Assembly (NCBI GenBank): GCA_937887565.1
Contig: CALABS010000013.1
Coordinates: 66,958-130,957 of the forward strand
Reading direction: 5' to 3'
Length of the DNA stretch: 64,000 nt
Origin: an uncultured Rhodospirillaceae bacterium
GTDB taxonomy: Bacteria > Pseudomonadota > Alphaproteobacteria > Rhodospirillales > Magnetospirillaceae
Numbering within the stretch: the stretch's first letter is position 1; every line of letters begins with the position of its first letter. The notes under the pieces were generated by a model that was given only the letters and a program-made list of their open reading frames with translations, made no database searches and was not told the DNA's origin. The position numbers and the translations under genes were made by a program. Below are positions 34,810-44,360 of the stretch, piece after piece.

Positions 34810-35802
34810 ATGAACACCATCGGCATCGTCGGGGCGGGCGCCTGGGGAACGGCATTGGCGGCGACCGCGCGGCGGGCCGGCCGCAACGTGGTGCTGTGGG
34901 CCCACGAGCCCGAGGTGGCCGGCGCCATCAACGCCACCCGCGAGAACCCCCATTACCTGCCGGGAGTGCGGCTGGACTGCTGCGCGCGGGCGACCACGGT
35001 CCTGGGCGAGGCGGCGGCGGCCGATGCCGTCCTGCTGGTCACCCCCGCCCAGCACCTGCGCGCCACCTGCGCGGCGCTGGCGCCCCACTGGACCGCCGGC
35101 AAGCCGGCGGTGATCTGCGCCAAGGGCATCGAGCAGGCCACCGGCGCCATGATGACCGAGGTGGTCGAGGCCGAGCTGCCCGGCGCCGCCGTCGCCGTGC
35201 TGTCCGGCCCCACCTTCGCCATCGAGGTGGCGCGCGGCCTGCCCACCGCCGTGACGCTGGCCTGCGCCGACGTGGGACTGGGCCAGGCGCTGGTCGAGGC
35301 GATCGGCACCGCCACCTTCCGCCCCTACCTGTCCGACGACCTGATCGGCGCCGAGATCGGCGGCGCGGTCAAGAACGTGCTGGCCATCGGCTGCGGCATC
35401 GTCGAGGGGCGCGGCATGGGCGACAACGCCCGCGCCGCCCTGATCACCCGCGGCCTGGCCGAGATCACCCGTCTGGCGGTGGCGAAGGGTGGTCATCCCG
35501 AGACCCTGACCGGGCTGTCGGGCCTGGGCGACCTGATCCTGACCGCCTCGTCCACCCAGTCGCGCAACTATTCCCTCGGCCTGGCGCTGGGCGAGGGCCG
35601 GACGCTCGCCGAGGTGCTGGGAAGCCGCCGCGCCGTTACCGAGGGCGTGTGGACCGCCGGCGCCGTGGTCGCCATGGCGGCGTCGCAGGGCATCGAGATG
35701 CCCATCTGCGCCGCCGTCGACGCGGTGCTGAACAGGGGCGCCGACCTCGACGACACCATCCGGGGCCTGCTGAGCCGGCCGTTCCGGACGGAAGGGGTTT
35801 GA
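34810..35802 (+). CDS. gpsA: Glycerol-3-phosphate dehydrogenase [NAD(P)+]
   Basis: 330 residues. The NAD loop GIVGAGAWGTALAA is at the start; SGPTFAIEVARGLPTAVTLA and GGAVKNVLAIGCGIVEG contain the catalytic Lys region. It reduces dihydroxyacetone phosphate to sn-glycerol 3-phosphate for phospholipid synthesis. GGAG precedes the ATG. It heads a plus-strand run with YciI, EVE and Rieske genes, but a perfect inverted repeat lies between gpsA and the YciI gene. Confidence 0.97.
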   Translation: MNTIGIVGAGAWGTALAATARRAGRNVVLWAHEPEVAGAINATRENPHYLPGVRLDCCARATTVLGEAAAADAVLLVTPAQHLRATCAALAPHWTAGKPAVICAKGIEQATGAMMTEVVEAELPGAAVAVLSGPTFAIEVARGLPTAVTLACADVGLGQALVEAIGTATFRPYLSDDLIGAEIGGAVKNVLAIGCGIVEGRGMGDNARAALITRGLAEITRLAVAKGGHPETLTGLSGLGDLILTASSTQSRNYSLGLALGEGRTLAEVLGSRRAVTEGVWTAGAVVAMAASQGIEMPICAAVDAVLNRGADLDDTIRGLLSRPFRTEGV

Positions 35803-35807
35803 TCTTC

Positions 35808-35873
35808 GCCCACAGATGAACACAGATGAACTCAGATATTTTTATCGGTGTTCATCTGTGTTCATCTGTGGGC
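35808..35873. repeat. Perfect 24-bp inverted repeat after gpsA ('cacagatgaa' type)
   Basis: The arms 35808-35831 and 35850-35873 are exact reverse complements, separated by an 18-nt AT-rich loop. Each arm contains two tandem CACAGATGAA units. It begins 5 nt after the gpsA stop and ends 27 nt before the YciI gene. RNA would form a 24-bp hairpin; with no T-run it may protect or attenuate the transcript. It has the same architecture as the repeat before gltB though the units differ. Confidence 0.85.
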
Positions 35874-35900
35874 CCTGATCGATCTGCAGGAGATGCCCCC

Positions 35901-36176
35901 ATGTTCGTCGTCCACTGCAAGGACAAGCCCGGCGCCAGCCAGGTCCGCCTCGACAACCGCGCCGCCCATCTCGACTACCTGAACGCCCATCTCGACCGCG
36001 TGGTCATGGCCGGCCCGGTGCAGACCGACGACCGGACCGGCATGATCGGCAGCGTGCTGGTGCTGGATTTCCCCGAACGGGCGGCCCTGGACTCGTTCCT
36101 GGCCGGCGACCCCTACGCCAGGGCCGGGCTGTTCGAGAGCGTCACCGTGCTGCCGTTCAGGAAGGTGCTGCCCTGA
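35901..36176 (+). CDS. YciI-like protein
   Basis: 91 residues with the YciI fold: VVHCKDKPGASQVR, then RAAHLDYLNAHLDRVVMAGP and a C-terminal DPYARAGLFESVTVLPF. The His of RAAHLDYL and the Asp of the GDPYA stretch match the putative active site of the family. The function is unknown; the family is related to muconolactone isomerase and chlorite dismutase folds. An AGGAG site is 9 nt upstream. Its stop overlaps the EVE gene start by one base. Confidence 0.85.
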   Translation: MFVVHCKDKPGASQVRLDNRAAHLDYLNAHLDRVVMAGPVQTDDRTGMIGSVLVLDFPERAALDSFLAGDPYARAGLFESVTVLPFRKVLP

Positions 36177-36583
36177 TGGCCCACTGGCTGGTGAAGTCCG
36201 AACCCGGCGCCTGGAGCTGGGACGACCAGGTCCGCGACCAGGTCACCGCCTGGACCGGCGTGCGCAACCACCAGGCCGCCAAGTCCCTGCGCGGCATGCG
36301 CCTGGGCGACACCTGCTTCTTCTATCACTCGGTGGAGGAGAAGCGGATCGTCGGCGTGGTCGAGGTGGTGCGCGAGGCCTATCCCGACCCCACCGCCCCG
36401 GACGGCAAGTGGGTGTGCGTCGATGTCAAGGCGGTGCGGCCCGTGCCCAAGCCGGTGACCTTGCAGCAGGTCAAGGACGACCCGCGCCTGGCCGAGCTGC
36501 CGCTGATCCGCCAGTCACGGCTGTCGGTGATGCCCATCGACGACGCGGCGTGGGAGCTGCTGTGCGGCCTGGGGGGGCTGTGA
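36176..36583 (+). CDS. EVE-domain protein
   Basis: 135 residues forming one EVE domain: MAHWLVKSEPGAWSWDD at the N-terminus, then TGVRNHQAAKSLRGMRLGD and FYHSVEEKRIVGVVEV. EVE domains share a PUA-like fold and bind modified bases in nucleic acids. The bacterial stand-alone form is common in alphaproteobacteria next to YciI, and its target here is not known. It overlaps its neighbours by one base on each side, so translation is coupled. Confidence 0.92.
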   Translation: MAHWLVKSEPGAWSWDDQVRDQVTAWTGVRNHQAAKSLRGMRLGDTCFFYHSVEEKRIVGVVEVVREAYPDPTAPDGKWVCVDVKAVRPVPKPVTLQQVKDDPRLAELPLIRQSRLSVMPIDDAAWELLCGLGGL

Positions 36584-36918
36584 TGACCGAGCTGTGCGCC
36601 TTCGACGACCTGCCCGAACCGGGGGCCAGGGGGCCGTTCGTCGTCGACGGCGTGGCGGTCTTCGTGGTCCGCAAGGACAACGAGGTGATGGGCTACGTCA
36701 ACGCCTGCCCCCATGTGGGCGCGCCGCTGGAGATGGAGCCCGACCGCTTTCTCGACGCCTGGGGCGACGCCATCGTCTGTTCCGTGCATGGGGCCAATTT
36801 CGACCCCGCCACCGGCGCCTGCCTGGGCGGCCCCTGCCGGGGCAAGGGACTGACGCCCTTTCCGGTCGTGGTCCGTAATGGAATGGTCATAAGCGCCCCT
36901 CCCCCGGAAGGAATATAA
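36583..36918 (+). CDS. Rieske [2Fe-2S] domain protein
   Basis: 111 residues forming a single Rieske domain. The cluster ligands are C-P-H in NACPHVGAPLE and C-x2-H in CSVHGANFDP. There is no oxygenase domain and no signal peptide, so it is a small cytoplasmic ferredoxin-like electron carrier of unknown partner. The start at 36583 overlaps the EVE stop (TGATG). Confidence 0.92.
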   Translation: MTELCAFDDLPEPGARGPFVVDGVAVFVVRKDNEVMGYVNACPHVGAPLEMEPDRFLDAWGDAIVCSVHGANFDPATGACLGGPCRGKGLTPFPVVVRNGMVISAPPPEGI

Positions 36919-37083
36919 GTCCTTCTTAAGTTTGCGTATCCCGCGCGGCTATAGGTCGGTGCCTTTCGCGGCGGGGGTTGAGTCGAATCGAGAAGTTGCC
37001 CATAATCCGGCGCTGCATTCCGGGGAACGTCTTACGCCCGACGCACAAGAGGCGTAGGCCAATCAATAAAGGAGACATCCTAC
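36919..37083. other. acs leader region
   Basis: 165 nt between the Rieske gene and acsA. AATAAAGGAGACATCCTAC just before the ATG provides the ribosome binding site (AAGGAG). The promoter of acsA should be here; TATAGG at about 36951-36956 is a possible -10 element, but the -35 is not clear. No terminator was seen for the preceding operon. Confidence 0.4.
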
Positions 37084-39021
<1,938 letters not shown>

Positions 39022-39038
39022 TCCCGTGCTATGAGTGG

Positions 39039-39073
39039 AAGGGCCCGCGAACACCCGTTCGCGGGCCCTTTCG
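39039..39073 (+). terminator. Rho-independent terminator of acsA
   Basis: AAGGGCCCGCGAAC and GTTCGCGGGCCCTTT pair in a 14-bp stem (39039-39052 with 39057-39070) around ACCC, followed by TTTC. It starts 18 nt after the acsA stop and ends 24 nt before the start of the hydrolase gene, so it separates the two transcripts. Confidence 0.9.
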
Positions 39074-39096
39074 CGTTCCGACGGAGGTTGGGAACG

Positions 39097-39909
39097 GTGG
39101 TGCTCCTCGAGGCCATGGCCATCCTCGCCGCCGGCTACCTGCTGGCGGTCTTCGCGCTGGCGCTGATGCAGCGCTCGCTGATCTATCACCCCGGCCACGG
39201 AGCGGTGGAGCCGTCCGAGGTGGGGCTGGACCGCATGGTGCCGGTGCCGGTACGGGCCGCCGACGGCTGGATCGCCACCGGCTGGTACGCGCCGCCCTCC
39301 GACCCCCGCGCCCCCACCGTGGTCTTCTTCCACGGCAACGGCGGCACCATCGCCAACCGCGCCCACAAGGCCCGCTCGTTCCTGGAAGCCGGATACGGCC
39401 TGTTCCTGGTCGGCTATCGCGGCTATGGCGGCAATCGCGGCCGCCCGACCGAGCGAGGGCTCTACGCCGACGGGCGCGGCGTCCTGCAGTGGTTCACCAC
39501 CCGGGGCCTGACCGAGGCGCAGCTGATCCTCTACGGCGAATCGCTGGGCGGCGGCGTCGCGGTGCAGATGGCCGTCGAGCACGCCGAGGTGGCGGCGGTC
39601 ATCCTGGAGGCGCCGTTCACCCGCCTGCCCGACCTCGCCCCGCCCATCCTGCTGCCCGGCCTGGCCGAGCTGCTGATGGTCGACACCTTCGACAACATCG
39701 CCAAGATCGCCAAGCTGGCCATGCCGCTGCTGGTGGTCCACGGCGACAAGGACGCCGTGGTTCCGCCGGCCATGGGCCGCGCCGTGCTGGCCGCCGCCGA
39801 CACCATCAAGGACGGCGTGTTCCTGCCCGACGCCGGGCACAACGACATCTGGGAACAGGGCGGCGACAACGCGGTGCTGGATTTCCTGCAACGGCGGGTG
39901 CGGGGGTGA
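39097..39909 (+). CDS. Membrane-anchored alpha/beta hydrolase
   Basis: 270 residues. An N-terminal signal-anchor (MAILAAGYLLAVFALALMQ) precedes an alpha/beta hydrolase domain of the BEM46/COG1073 type: FFHGNGG oxyanion region, nucleophile LYGESLGGGV, Asp in GDKDAVVPP and His in PDAGHNDIW. The substrate is unknown. GTG 39097 is preferred because GGAGG lies 9 nt upstream (39083-39087), though GTG 39100 or ATG 39115 could also serve. An earlier ATG in frame would include the acsA terminator and was rejected. Confidence 0.87.
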   Translation: MVLLEAMAILAAGYLLAVFALALMQRSLIYHPGHGAVEPSEVGLDRMVPVPVRAADGWIATGWYAPPSDPRAPTVVFFHGNGGTIANRAHKARSFLEAGYGLFLVGYRGYGGNRGRPTERGLYADGRGVLQWFTTRGLTEAQLILYGESLGGGVAVQMAVEHAEVAAVILEAPFTRLPDLAPPILLPGLAELLMVDTFDNIAKIAKLAMPLLVVHGDKDAVVPPAMGRAVLAAADTIKDGVFLPDAGHNDIWEQGGDNAVLDFLQRRVRG

Positions 39910-39930
39910 CTCTTTCCCTTGCATTCCGCG

Positions 39931-40052
39931 GCCGGGGGCCCTATGTCTGCCGCCGGGAGATCGGCGCGGACGGACCCGTCGCCAACCCGGTCAGGTCCGG
40001 AAGGAAGCAGCCGTAACGATTTCCGGTCCGGGTCGTGTCCGGTCTCCCACCC
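39931..40052 (+). ncRNA. ffs: Signal recognition particle RNA (4.5S type)
   Basis: The conserved apical loop GGTCAGGTCCGGAAGGAAGC followed by AGCCGTAACGA is unmistakable (about 39990-40020) and sets the strand. Flanking sequences can pair into one long rod, as in the small SRP RNA that binds Ffh and targets membrane proteins. The ends are estimates from the pairing; a terminator follows directly. The gene lies 21 nt after the hydrolase gene. Confidence 0.93.
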
Positions 40053-40076
40053 GCGCCGTATGGCGCGGTTTTTTGT
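40051..40076 (+). terminator. Rho-independent terminator of the SRP RNA
   Basis: CCGCGCC (40051-40057) and GGCGCGG (40062-40068) form a perfect 7-bp stem with a GTAT loop, followed by TTTTTTG. It has the classic form and marks the 3' end of the SRP RNA. Confidence 0.93.
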
Positions 40077-40224
40077 TGGTGGCGCTCAAACGGCCGCACG
40101 CCCGCTCCGCGGGCTTGGCTTCCCTTCTCTTACGCTCCGGCGCCCTCAATGGCCTAGCTATGAAGTCTCAGGAGGTTGCCCACTCGGTCTGAACCGAGAA
40201 CGCTTTGGCTATCCAGGGGACCGA

Positions 40225-40703
40225 ATGGGCATCCACAGGAATGCCCGCCAGACACCGGCGGGTCGAGAGGTTCTGGTGCGGCGGGTTCTGGACCAGGGGC
40301 ACACCCCCATGGCGGTGGCCACCGCCATGGGGGTGTGCGTCAGCACCGTCCGCAAATGGGTGCCGCGCTTCCGGGCCGGCGGCGTGGCGGGCTTGCTGCA
40401 GGACCGCTCGTCGCGTCCGCATCGATCACCCCGGCGAACACCCGCACCCATTGCCGCGCGGATCGCGGCATCAAGCACATCCGCACCAGGCCCTACACAC
40501 CGAAGACCAACGGCAAGGCCGAACGCTTCATCCAGACGGCGTTGCGGGAATGGGCCTACGCCCAAGCCTACGAAACCTCAGACCAGCGCGCCGACGCGCT
40601 GCCGCAATGGCTGCACCGCTACAACTGGCACCGGCCTCATGCTAGCTTGAACGCACGACCACCCATCAGCCTACTCGGGCTGATTCGGGACAACGTCTTG
40701 TGA
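40225..40703 (+). pseudogene. IS481-family transposase remnant
   Basis: The N-terminal part (from ATG 40225) encodes MGIHRNARQTPAGREVLVRR and a helix-turn-helix with VSTVRKWVPRFRAGG. After about 70 codons the frame changes and the sequence continues as the C-terminal part of the DDE domain (TRPYTPKTNGKAERFIQTAL and YNWHRPHASL), ending at TGA 40701-40703. The central region with the first two catalytic Asp residues is deleted; the Glu region remains. Full-length relatives are about 300 residues or longer. Confidence 0.88.
40299..40338. repeat. Perfect 40-bp palindrome inside IS copy 1
   Basis: 40299-40318 is the exact reverse complement of 40319-40338 with no spacer. It lies within the helix-turn-helix coding part of the transposase remnant and encodes HTPMAVATAMGVCV. 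A perfect palindrome in coding sequence is unusual; it could be an operator for the transposase or a product of a fold-back event during the internal deletion. Confidence 0.85.
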
Positions 40704-40711
40704 CTCCGCAG

Positions 40712-41296
40712 CTAGGTCACTTTCCGTGCGTGGGCGGCCGCCACAAAGTCCACCACGTCGCCGTAGAAATGGGGCTCGAAATCGCGAATCCGCTGGTCCG
40801 GCCACTCCCACCATCGGATGTCCAGCAGCGCGGCGATGATCTCCGGCGGGAGGCGATGACGGATGATCCTGGCAGGGTTGCCGGCGACGATAGCATAGGG
40901 CGGAACGTCCCGGGTCACCACCGCGCCCGCGGCCACCACCGCGCCATCGCCGATGGTCACGCCGTCGAGGACCAGCGCAGCCGCCCCGATCCACACGTCG
41001 TTACCGATGCGCACCGGCCCCCGCGATACCGCGTCCTGGTTGCCGCCGGCCGGGTTGAACAGTAGCGTGCGGAACGGATAGGTGGACGGCAGGTCGGTGC
41101 GATGGCCGGCCAGGCAGAAGATGCGGGCGTCGGTGGCGATCGAGCAGAAATTGCCGATCTCCACCGGCACCTTGTCCGACAGCCCGTGGAAGGTGTTACG
41201 GCTGACCCCATATGTTCCGCGTCCCACCCGCACCCAGGGGGGCAGCTTCTCGCGGCGGGGCTTCAGCCCCAACAGGCGGCGTAGCGCTTTCTTCAT
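40712..41296 (-). CDS. CatB-related O-acetyltransferase (hexapeptide repeat)
   Basis: 194 residues. A left-handed beta-helix of hexapeptide repeats runs through the middle (IGNDVWIGAAALVLDGVTIG, then GAVVAAGAVVTRDVPPYAIV) and ends AGNPARIIRHRLP, as in CatB/Vat-type acetyltransferases. The catalytic His region is CLAGHRTDL. In such contexts family members acetylate sugars of surface polysaccharide. Its TAG stop (40712-40714, minus strand) is the CTAG target of the adjacent IS element, but the length is near normal, so the gene is probably intact. Confidence 0.85.
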   Translation of the reverse strand: MKKALRRLLGLKPRREKLPPWVRVGRGTYGVSRNTFHGLSDKVPVEIGNFCSIATDARIFCLAGHRTDLPSTYPFRTLLFNPAGGNQDAVSRGPVRIGNDVWIGAAALVLDGVTIGDGAVVAAGAVVTRDVPPYAIVAGNPARIIRHRLPPEIIAALLDIRWWEWPDQRIRDFEPHFYGDVVDFVAAAHARKVT

Positions 41297-41420
41297 CCAT
41301 TCCCCCTTCGGCCAGGCGAGGCAACCATGCCGGGCCGATTAAGATACTGCAACATCAATGCGCTCGTGATATACCGCGCGGACATCTCGAGCCCCAAATC
41401 CGACCGTCCGGGAGAGTAGG

Positions 41421-42998
41421 ATGCCCAACGCTCCGATCCGCCGTGCCCTGTTTTCCGTTTCCGACAAGACCGGCCTGGTCGAATTCAGCCGCTTCCTGCA
41501 CGAGCGGGGCGTCGAGATCCTGTCCACCGGCGGCACCGCCAAGGCGCTGCGCGACGCCGGGCTGCCGGTGAAGGACGTGTCCGACTACACCGGCTTTCCC
41601 GAGATGCTGGACGGCCGGGTCAAGACGCTGCACCCGCTGGTCCACGGCGGCCTCTTGGCCATCCGCGGCAACGCCGAGCACGAGGCGGCCATGGCCGCCC
41701 ACGGCATCCAGCCCATCGATCTCCTGGTGGTGAACCTCTATCCGTTCGAGGCCACCGTCGCCAAGGGCGCCGATTTCGACACCTGCATCGAGAACATCGA
41801 CATCGGCGGCCCGGCCCTGATCCGCGGCGCCTCGAAGAACCATGCCGACGTCACCGTGGTGGTGGATGTCGAGGACTACCAGGCGGTGATGGAGAGCATG
41901 TCCGCCAATGGCGGCGCCACCACGCTGCAGCTGCGCCGCCGCCTGGCCGCCACCGCCTATGCCCGCACCGGCGCCTATGACGCAGCCATCTCGGCCTGGT
42001 TCGCCGCCCAGAACGGCGAGACCTTCCCCCGCCGCGTGGTGGTGGCCGGCGAGCTGAAGCAGTCGCTGCGTTATGGCGAGAACCCACATCAGCAGGCGGC
42101 CTTCTACGTCACCGGCGACCAGCGCCCCGGCGTCGCCACCGCCCGCCAGCTGCAGGGCAAGGAACTCAGCTACAACAACCTCAACGATACCGACGCCGCC
42201 TATGAGCTGGCCGGCGAGTTCGACACGCCGGCGGTGGCGATCATCAAGCACGCCAATCCCTGCGGCGTCGCCACCGGCCCCGACATCGTCACCGCCTATC
42301 GCGCCGCTCTGGCCTGCGATCCGGTCTCGGCCTTCGGCGGCATCGTCGCCGTGAACCGCAAGCTCGACGGCGCCACCGCCGAGGAGATCTGCAAGCTGTT
42401 CACCGAGGTGGTGATCGCCCCCGAGGCCGACGAGGCCGCCGTGGCCGCCTTCGCCGCCAAGAAGAACCTGCGCCTGCTGGTCACCGGCGGCATGCCCGAC
42501 CCGGTGGCCCCCGGCATGACGCTGCGCGCCGTGGCCGGCGGCTACCTGTTCCAGACCAAGGACAACGGCCGGGTGCTGGAAACCGAGCTCAAGGTGGTCA
42601 CCAAGCGGGCACCTTCGGCCCAGGAGATGGCCGACCTGCTGTTCGCCTTCCGCGTCTGCAAGCACGTCAAGTCCAACGCCATCGTCTATGTCAAGGACGG
42701 CGCCACCGTCGGCATCGGCGCGGGCCAGATGAGCCGGGTCGATTCCAGCCGCATCGCCGCCTGGAAGTCGAAGGAGGCGGCCGAGGCCGCCGGCCTGGCC
42801 CAACCCAGCACCATCGGCTCGGTGGTGGCCTCCGACGCCTTCTTCCCCTTCGCCGACGGCCTCTTGGCTGCGGCGGCGGCGGGCGCCACGGCGGTGATCC
42901 AGCCCGGCGGCTCCATGCGCGACGCCGAGGTTATCGCGGCGGCCGACGAGAAGGGCCTGGCCATGGTCTTCACCGGGATGCGGCATTTCCGGCACTAG
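41421..42998 (+). CDS. purH: Bifunctional AICAR formyltransferase/IMP cyclohydrolase
   Basis: 525 residues, the usual size. The N-terminal IMP cyclohydrolase part has RRALFSVSDKTGLVEFSRFL and the VKTLHPLVHGGLLA motif. The C-terminal formyltransferase part has LRYGENPHQQAAFYV, KHANPCGVATG and the end stretch GGSMRDAEVIAAADEKGLAM. It performs the last two steps of IMP synthesis. A GGGAGAG site precedes the ATG. It stands between the two IS481-type remnants, unharmed. Confidence 0.98.
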   Translation: MPNAPIRRALFSVSDKTGLVEFSRFLHERGVEILSTGGTAKALRDAGLPVKDVSDYTGFPEMLDGRVKTLHPLVHGGLLAIRGNAEHEAAMAAHGIQPIDLLVVNLYPFEATVAKGADFDTCIENIDIGGPALIRGASKNHADVTVVVDVEDYQAVMESMSANGGATTLQLRRRLAATAYARTGAYDAAISAWFAAQNGETFPRRVVVAGELKQSLRYGENPHQQAAFYVTGDQRPGVATARQLQGKELSYNNLNDTDAAYELAGEFDTPAVAIIKHANPCGVATGPDIVTAYRAALACDPVSAFGGIVAVNRKLDGATAEEICKLFTEVVIAPEADEAAVAAFAAKKNLRLLVTGGMPDPVAPGMTLRAVAGGYLFQTKDNGRVLETELKVVTKRAPSAQEMADLLFAFRVCKHVKSNAIVYVKDGATVGIGAGQMSRVDSSRIAAWKSKEAAEAAGLAQPSTIGSVVASDAFFPFADGLLAAAAAGATAVIQPGGSMRDAEVIAAADEKGLAMVFTGMRHFRH

Positions 42999-43016
42999 GG
43001 GCGTGGAGCCCAGCGG

Positions 43017-43965
43017 ATGCTGTTCAACTCGCTGACATTCATCCTGGTCTTTCTGCCCAGCGTGGTGTTGGCGGCCTTCGTTCTCCGGCACATGTTCGGC
43101 GCGCGCACCGAATTGGTCGCGCTAGCTGTGAACTTTCAGGAGGTTGCCCACTCGGTCTGAACCGAGGAATACGAAACCCCAAACCAGCCGCCGACGAGCT
43201 GCCGCAATGGCTGCACCGCAACAACTGGCACCGGCCTCATGGCAGCTTGAAGGCGCAGACACCCATCAGCCGCCTCGGCCTGACCGGTGACAACGCTTTG
43301 CGACTCCACAGCTAGCGCTTGCGTTTATAGTCTTCTACACCTATTCCGGCCTGGATTTCGCGGCCCTGCTCCTGGCTTCGGTGGCGGTTAACTACGTCTT
43401 GGCCGGGGAGATTCATCGGGCGGCGGACGCGAGAAAAACGATTCTGACGGTGCTCGGCGTCACTCTTAATCTGGCGCCACTTGGATACTTAGAATATTTC
43501 GAGTTCTTCGTCGAGCAGCTGAGCCGCGTCGGCGGCGGGTTCGACGTGCCCGCCATTCTCCTGCCGATCGGAATATCCTTCTACACGTTCCAGCAGGCGG
43601 CCTATCTGGTCGATGCTTACCGTGACCGCAAGATCGCGCATGACTTCGTTCAATACACGGTCTTCGTCACTTTTTCCCGCAGTTGATCGCCGGTTCCATC
43701 GTCCATCACTCCGAGATGATCCCGCAGTTCTATCGGCGCCGGGGGCCGTGTGCCCACGATCTGTCGGTTGGGCTGACCATTTTCACGCTTGGCCCGGCCA
43801 AGAAAACAAGCTGGCGCTGTACGCGACCGCGGTCTTCGAGGCTTCGGCGGGCAGCCCTCCTGGTCTCGCGATGGCCTGGGTCGCGGCCCTGTCCTATACC
43901 CTCCAGATATATTTCGATTTTCCGCCTATCCGGACATGGCCATCGGTATCGCGAGGATGTTCGCG
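43017..43965 (+). pseudogene. MBOAT O-acyltransferase gene, split by an IS remnant and frameshifted
   Basis: The start at 43017 (MLFNSLTFILVFLPSVVLAA) is followed by IS copy 2 at 43126-43311. Removing the IS and one CTAG copy restores a reading frame: ...FGARTELVAL-ALAFIVFYTYSGLDF... and on to LLPIGISFYTFQQAAYLVDA. Near 43670 the frame is lost just before the conserved PQLIAG-like stretch, and two further frame changes follow in the middle (GLTIFTLG..., LSYTLQIYFDF...). The C-terminal part with the catalytic His is absent. An intact relative is at 60098-61609. It would have acylated a polysaccharide or lipid. Confidence 0.88.
43126..43311 (+). mobile_element. IS481-type element, heavily deleted, copy 2
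   Basis: Only 186 bp remain between CTAG at 43122-43125 and CTAG at 43312-43315. The left end shares the stretch from AGGAGGTTGCCC through TCTGAACCGA with copy 1; the right end keeps the transposase C-terminus (LPQWLHR, NNWHRPHGSL) and the terminal inverted repeat. It interrupts the MBOAT gene. Because it retains both ends but no transposase, it has the form of a MITE. Confidence 0.88.
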
Positions 43966-44342
43966 ACGGGCATCGCCAGCACCGATTCCAAGCTGTCCGC
44001 AGCGAAGACCACCCCTTCGTGACTGATGGGGCTTGCCATCATGTCGGGGGTTTGCACCACGATCACGGTGGCCGCTCCGCGGCTCCTCACTGCGCGGCGA
44101 ATCATCTCGAGGGAGCCGGCATAATCATAAACGCCCGTCAGCGCGGCGTTGACCACCACCTGGCCGCTTCCGGCCGATCACTGCCGCGCATCCACGCCGC
44201 CAGACTGGACGTATTTGCCGAAACGCCGAGTTGGGTCGCCAGGCACCAGCATGGCGACAGTCCGGACCGCGTCGTTCCGGAATTCAAGCCGGAATTCACC
44301 GCGTTCTATCGGCAACTGTATGAGCAGTGGGCGCGGCCGTGA
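43966..44342. other. Unidentified gene remnant
   Basis: A stretch after the broken MBOAT gene with no intact gene. On the minus strand 43926-44159 encodes 77 residues (VVNAALTGVYDYAGSLEMIR and so on) that look protein-like. On the plus strand the final part encodes PEFKPEFTAFYRQLYEQWAR before a stop at 44340-44342, which looks like the true C-terminus of another gene. Neither part could be identified. It probably represents decayed surface-polysaccharide genes. Confidence 0.4.
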
Positions 44343-44360
44343 CTTGAGGCGGGGAGCGGG

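Larger units (their letters stand above)
40158..40711 (+). mobile_element. IS481-type element, internally deleted, copy 1
   Basis: The 554-bp element lies between CTAG at 40154-40157 and CTAG at 40712-40715. Its ends are related inverted repeats: AGT and GTTG positions agree between the left end (from 40158) and the reverse complement of the right end. CTAG duplication matches the NCTAGN preference of IS481. A second, shorter copy with the same ends is at 43126-43311. Most of the transposase catalytic core is missing, so it cannot move by itself. Confidence 0.85.

Noticed and set aside
35808..35873. Rho-independent terminator after gpsA
   Set aside because: The hairpin is long and perfect but lacks a T-run; its tandem-unit make-up fits a repeat element better.
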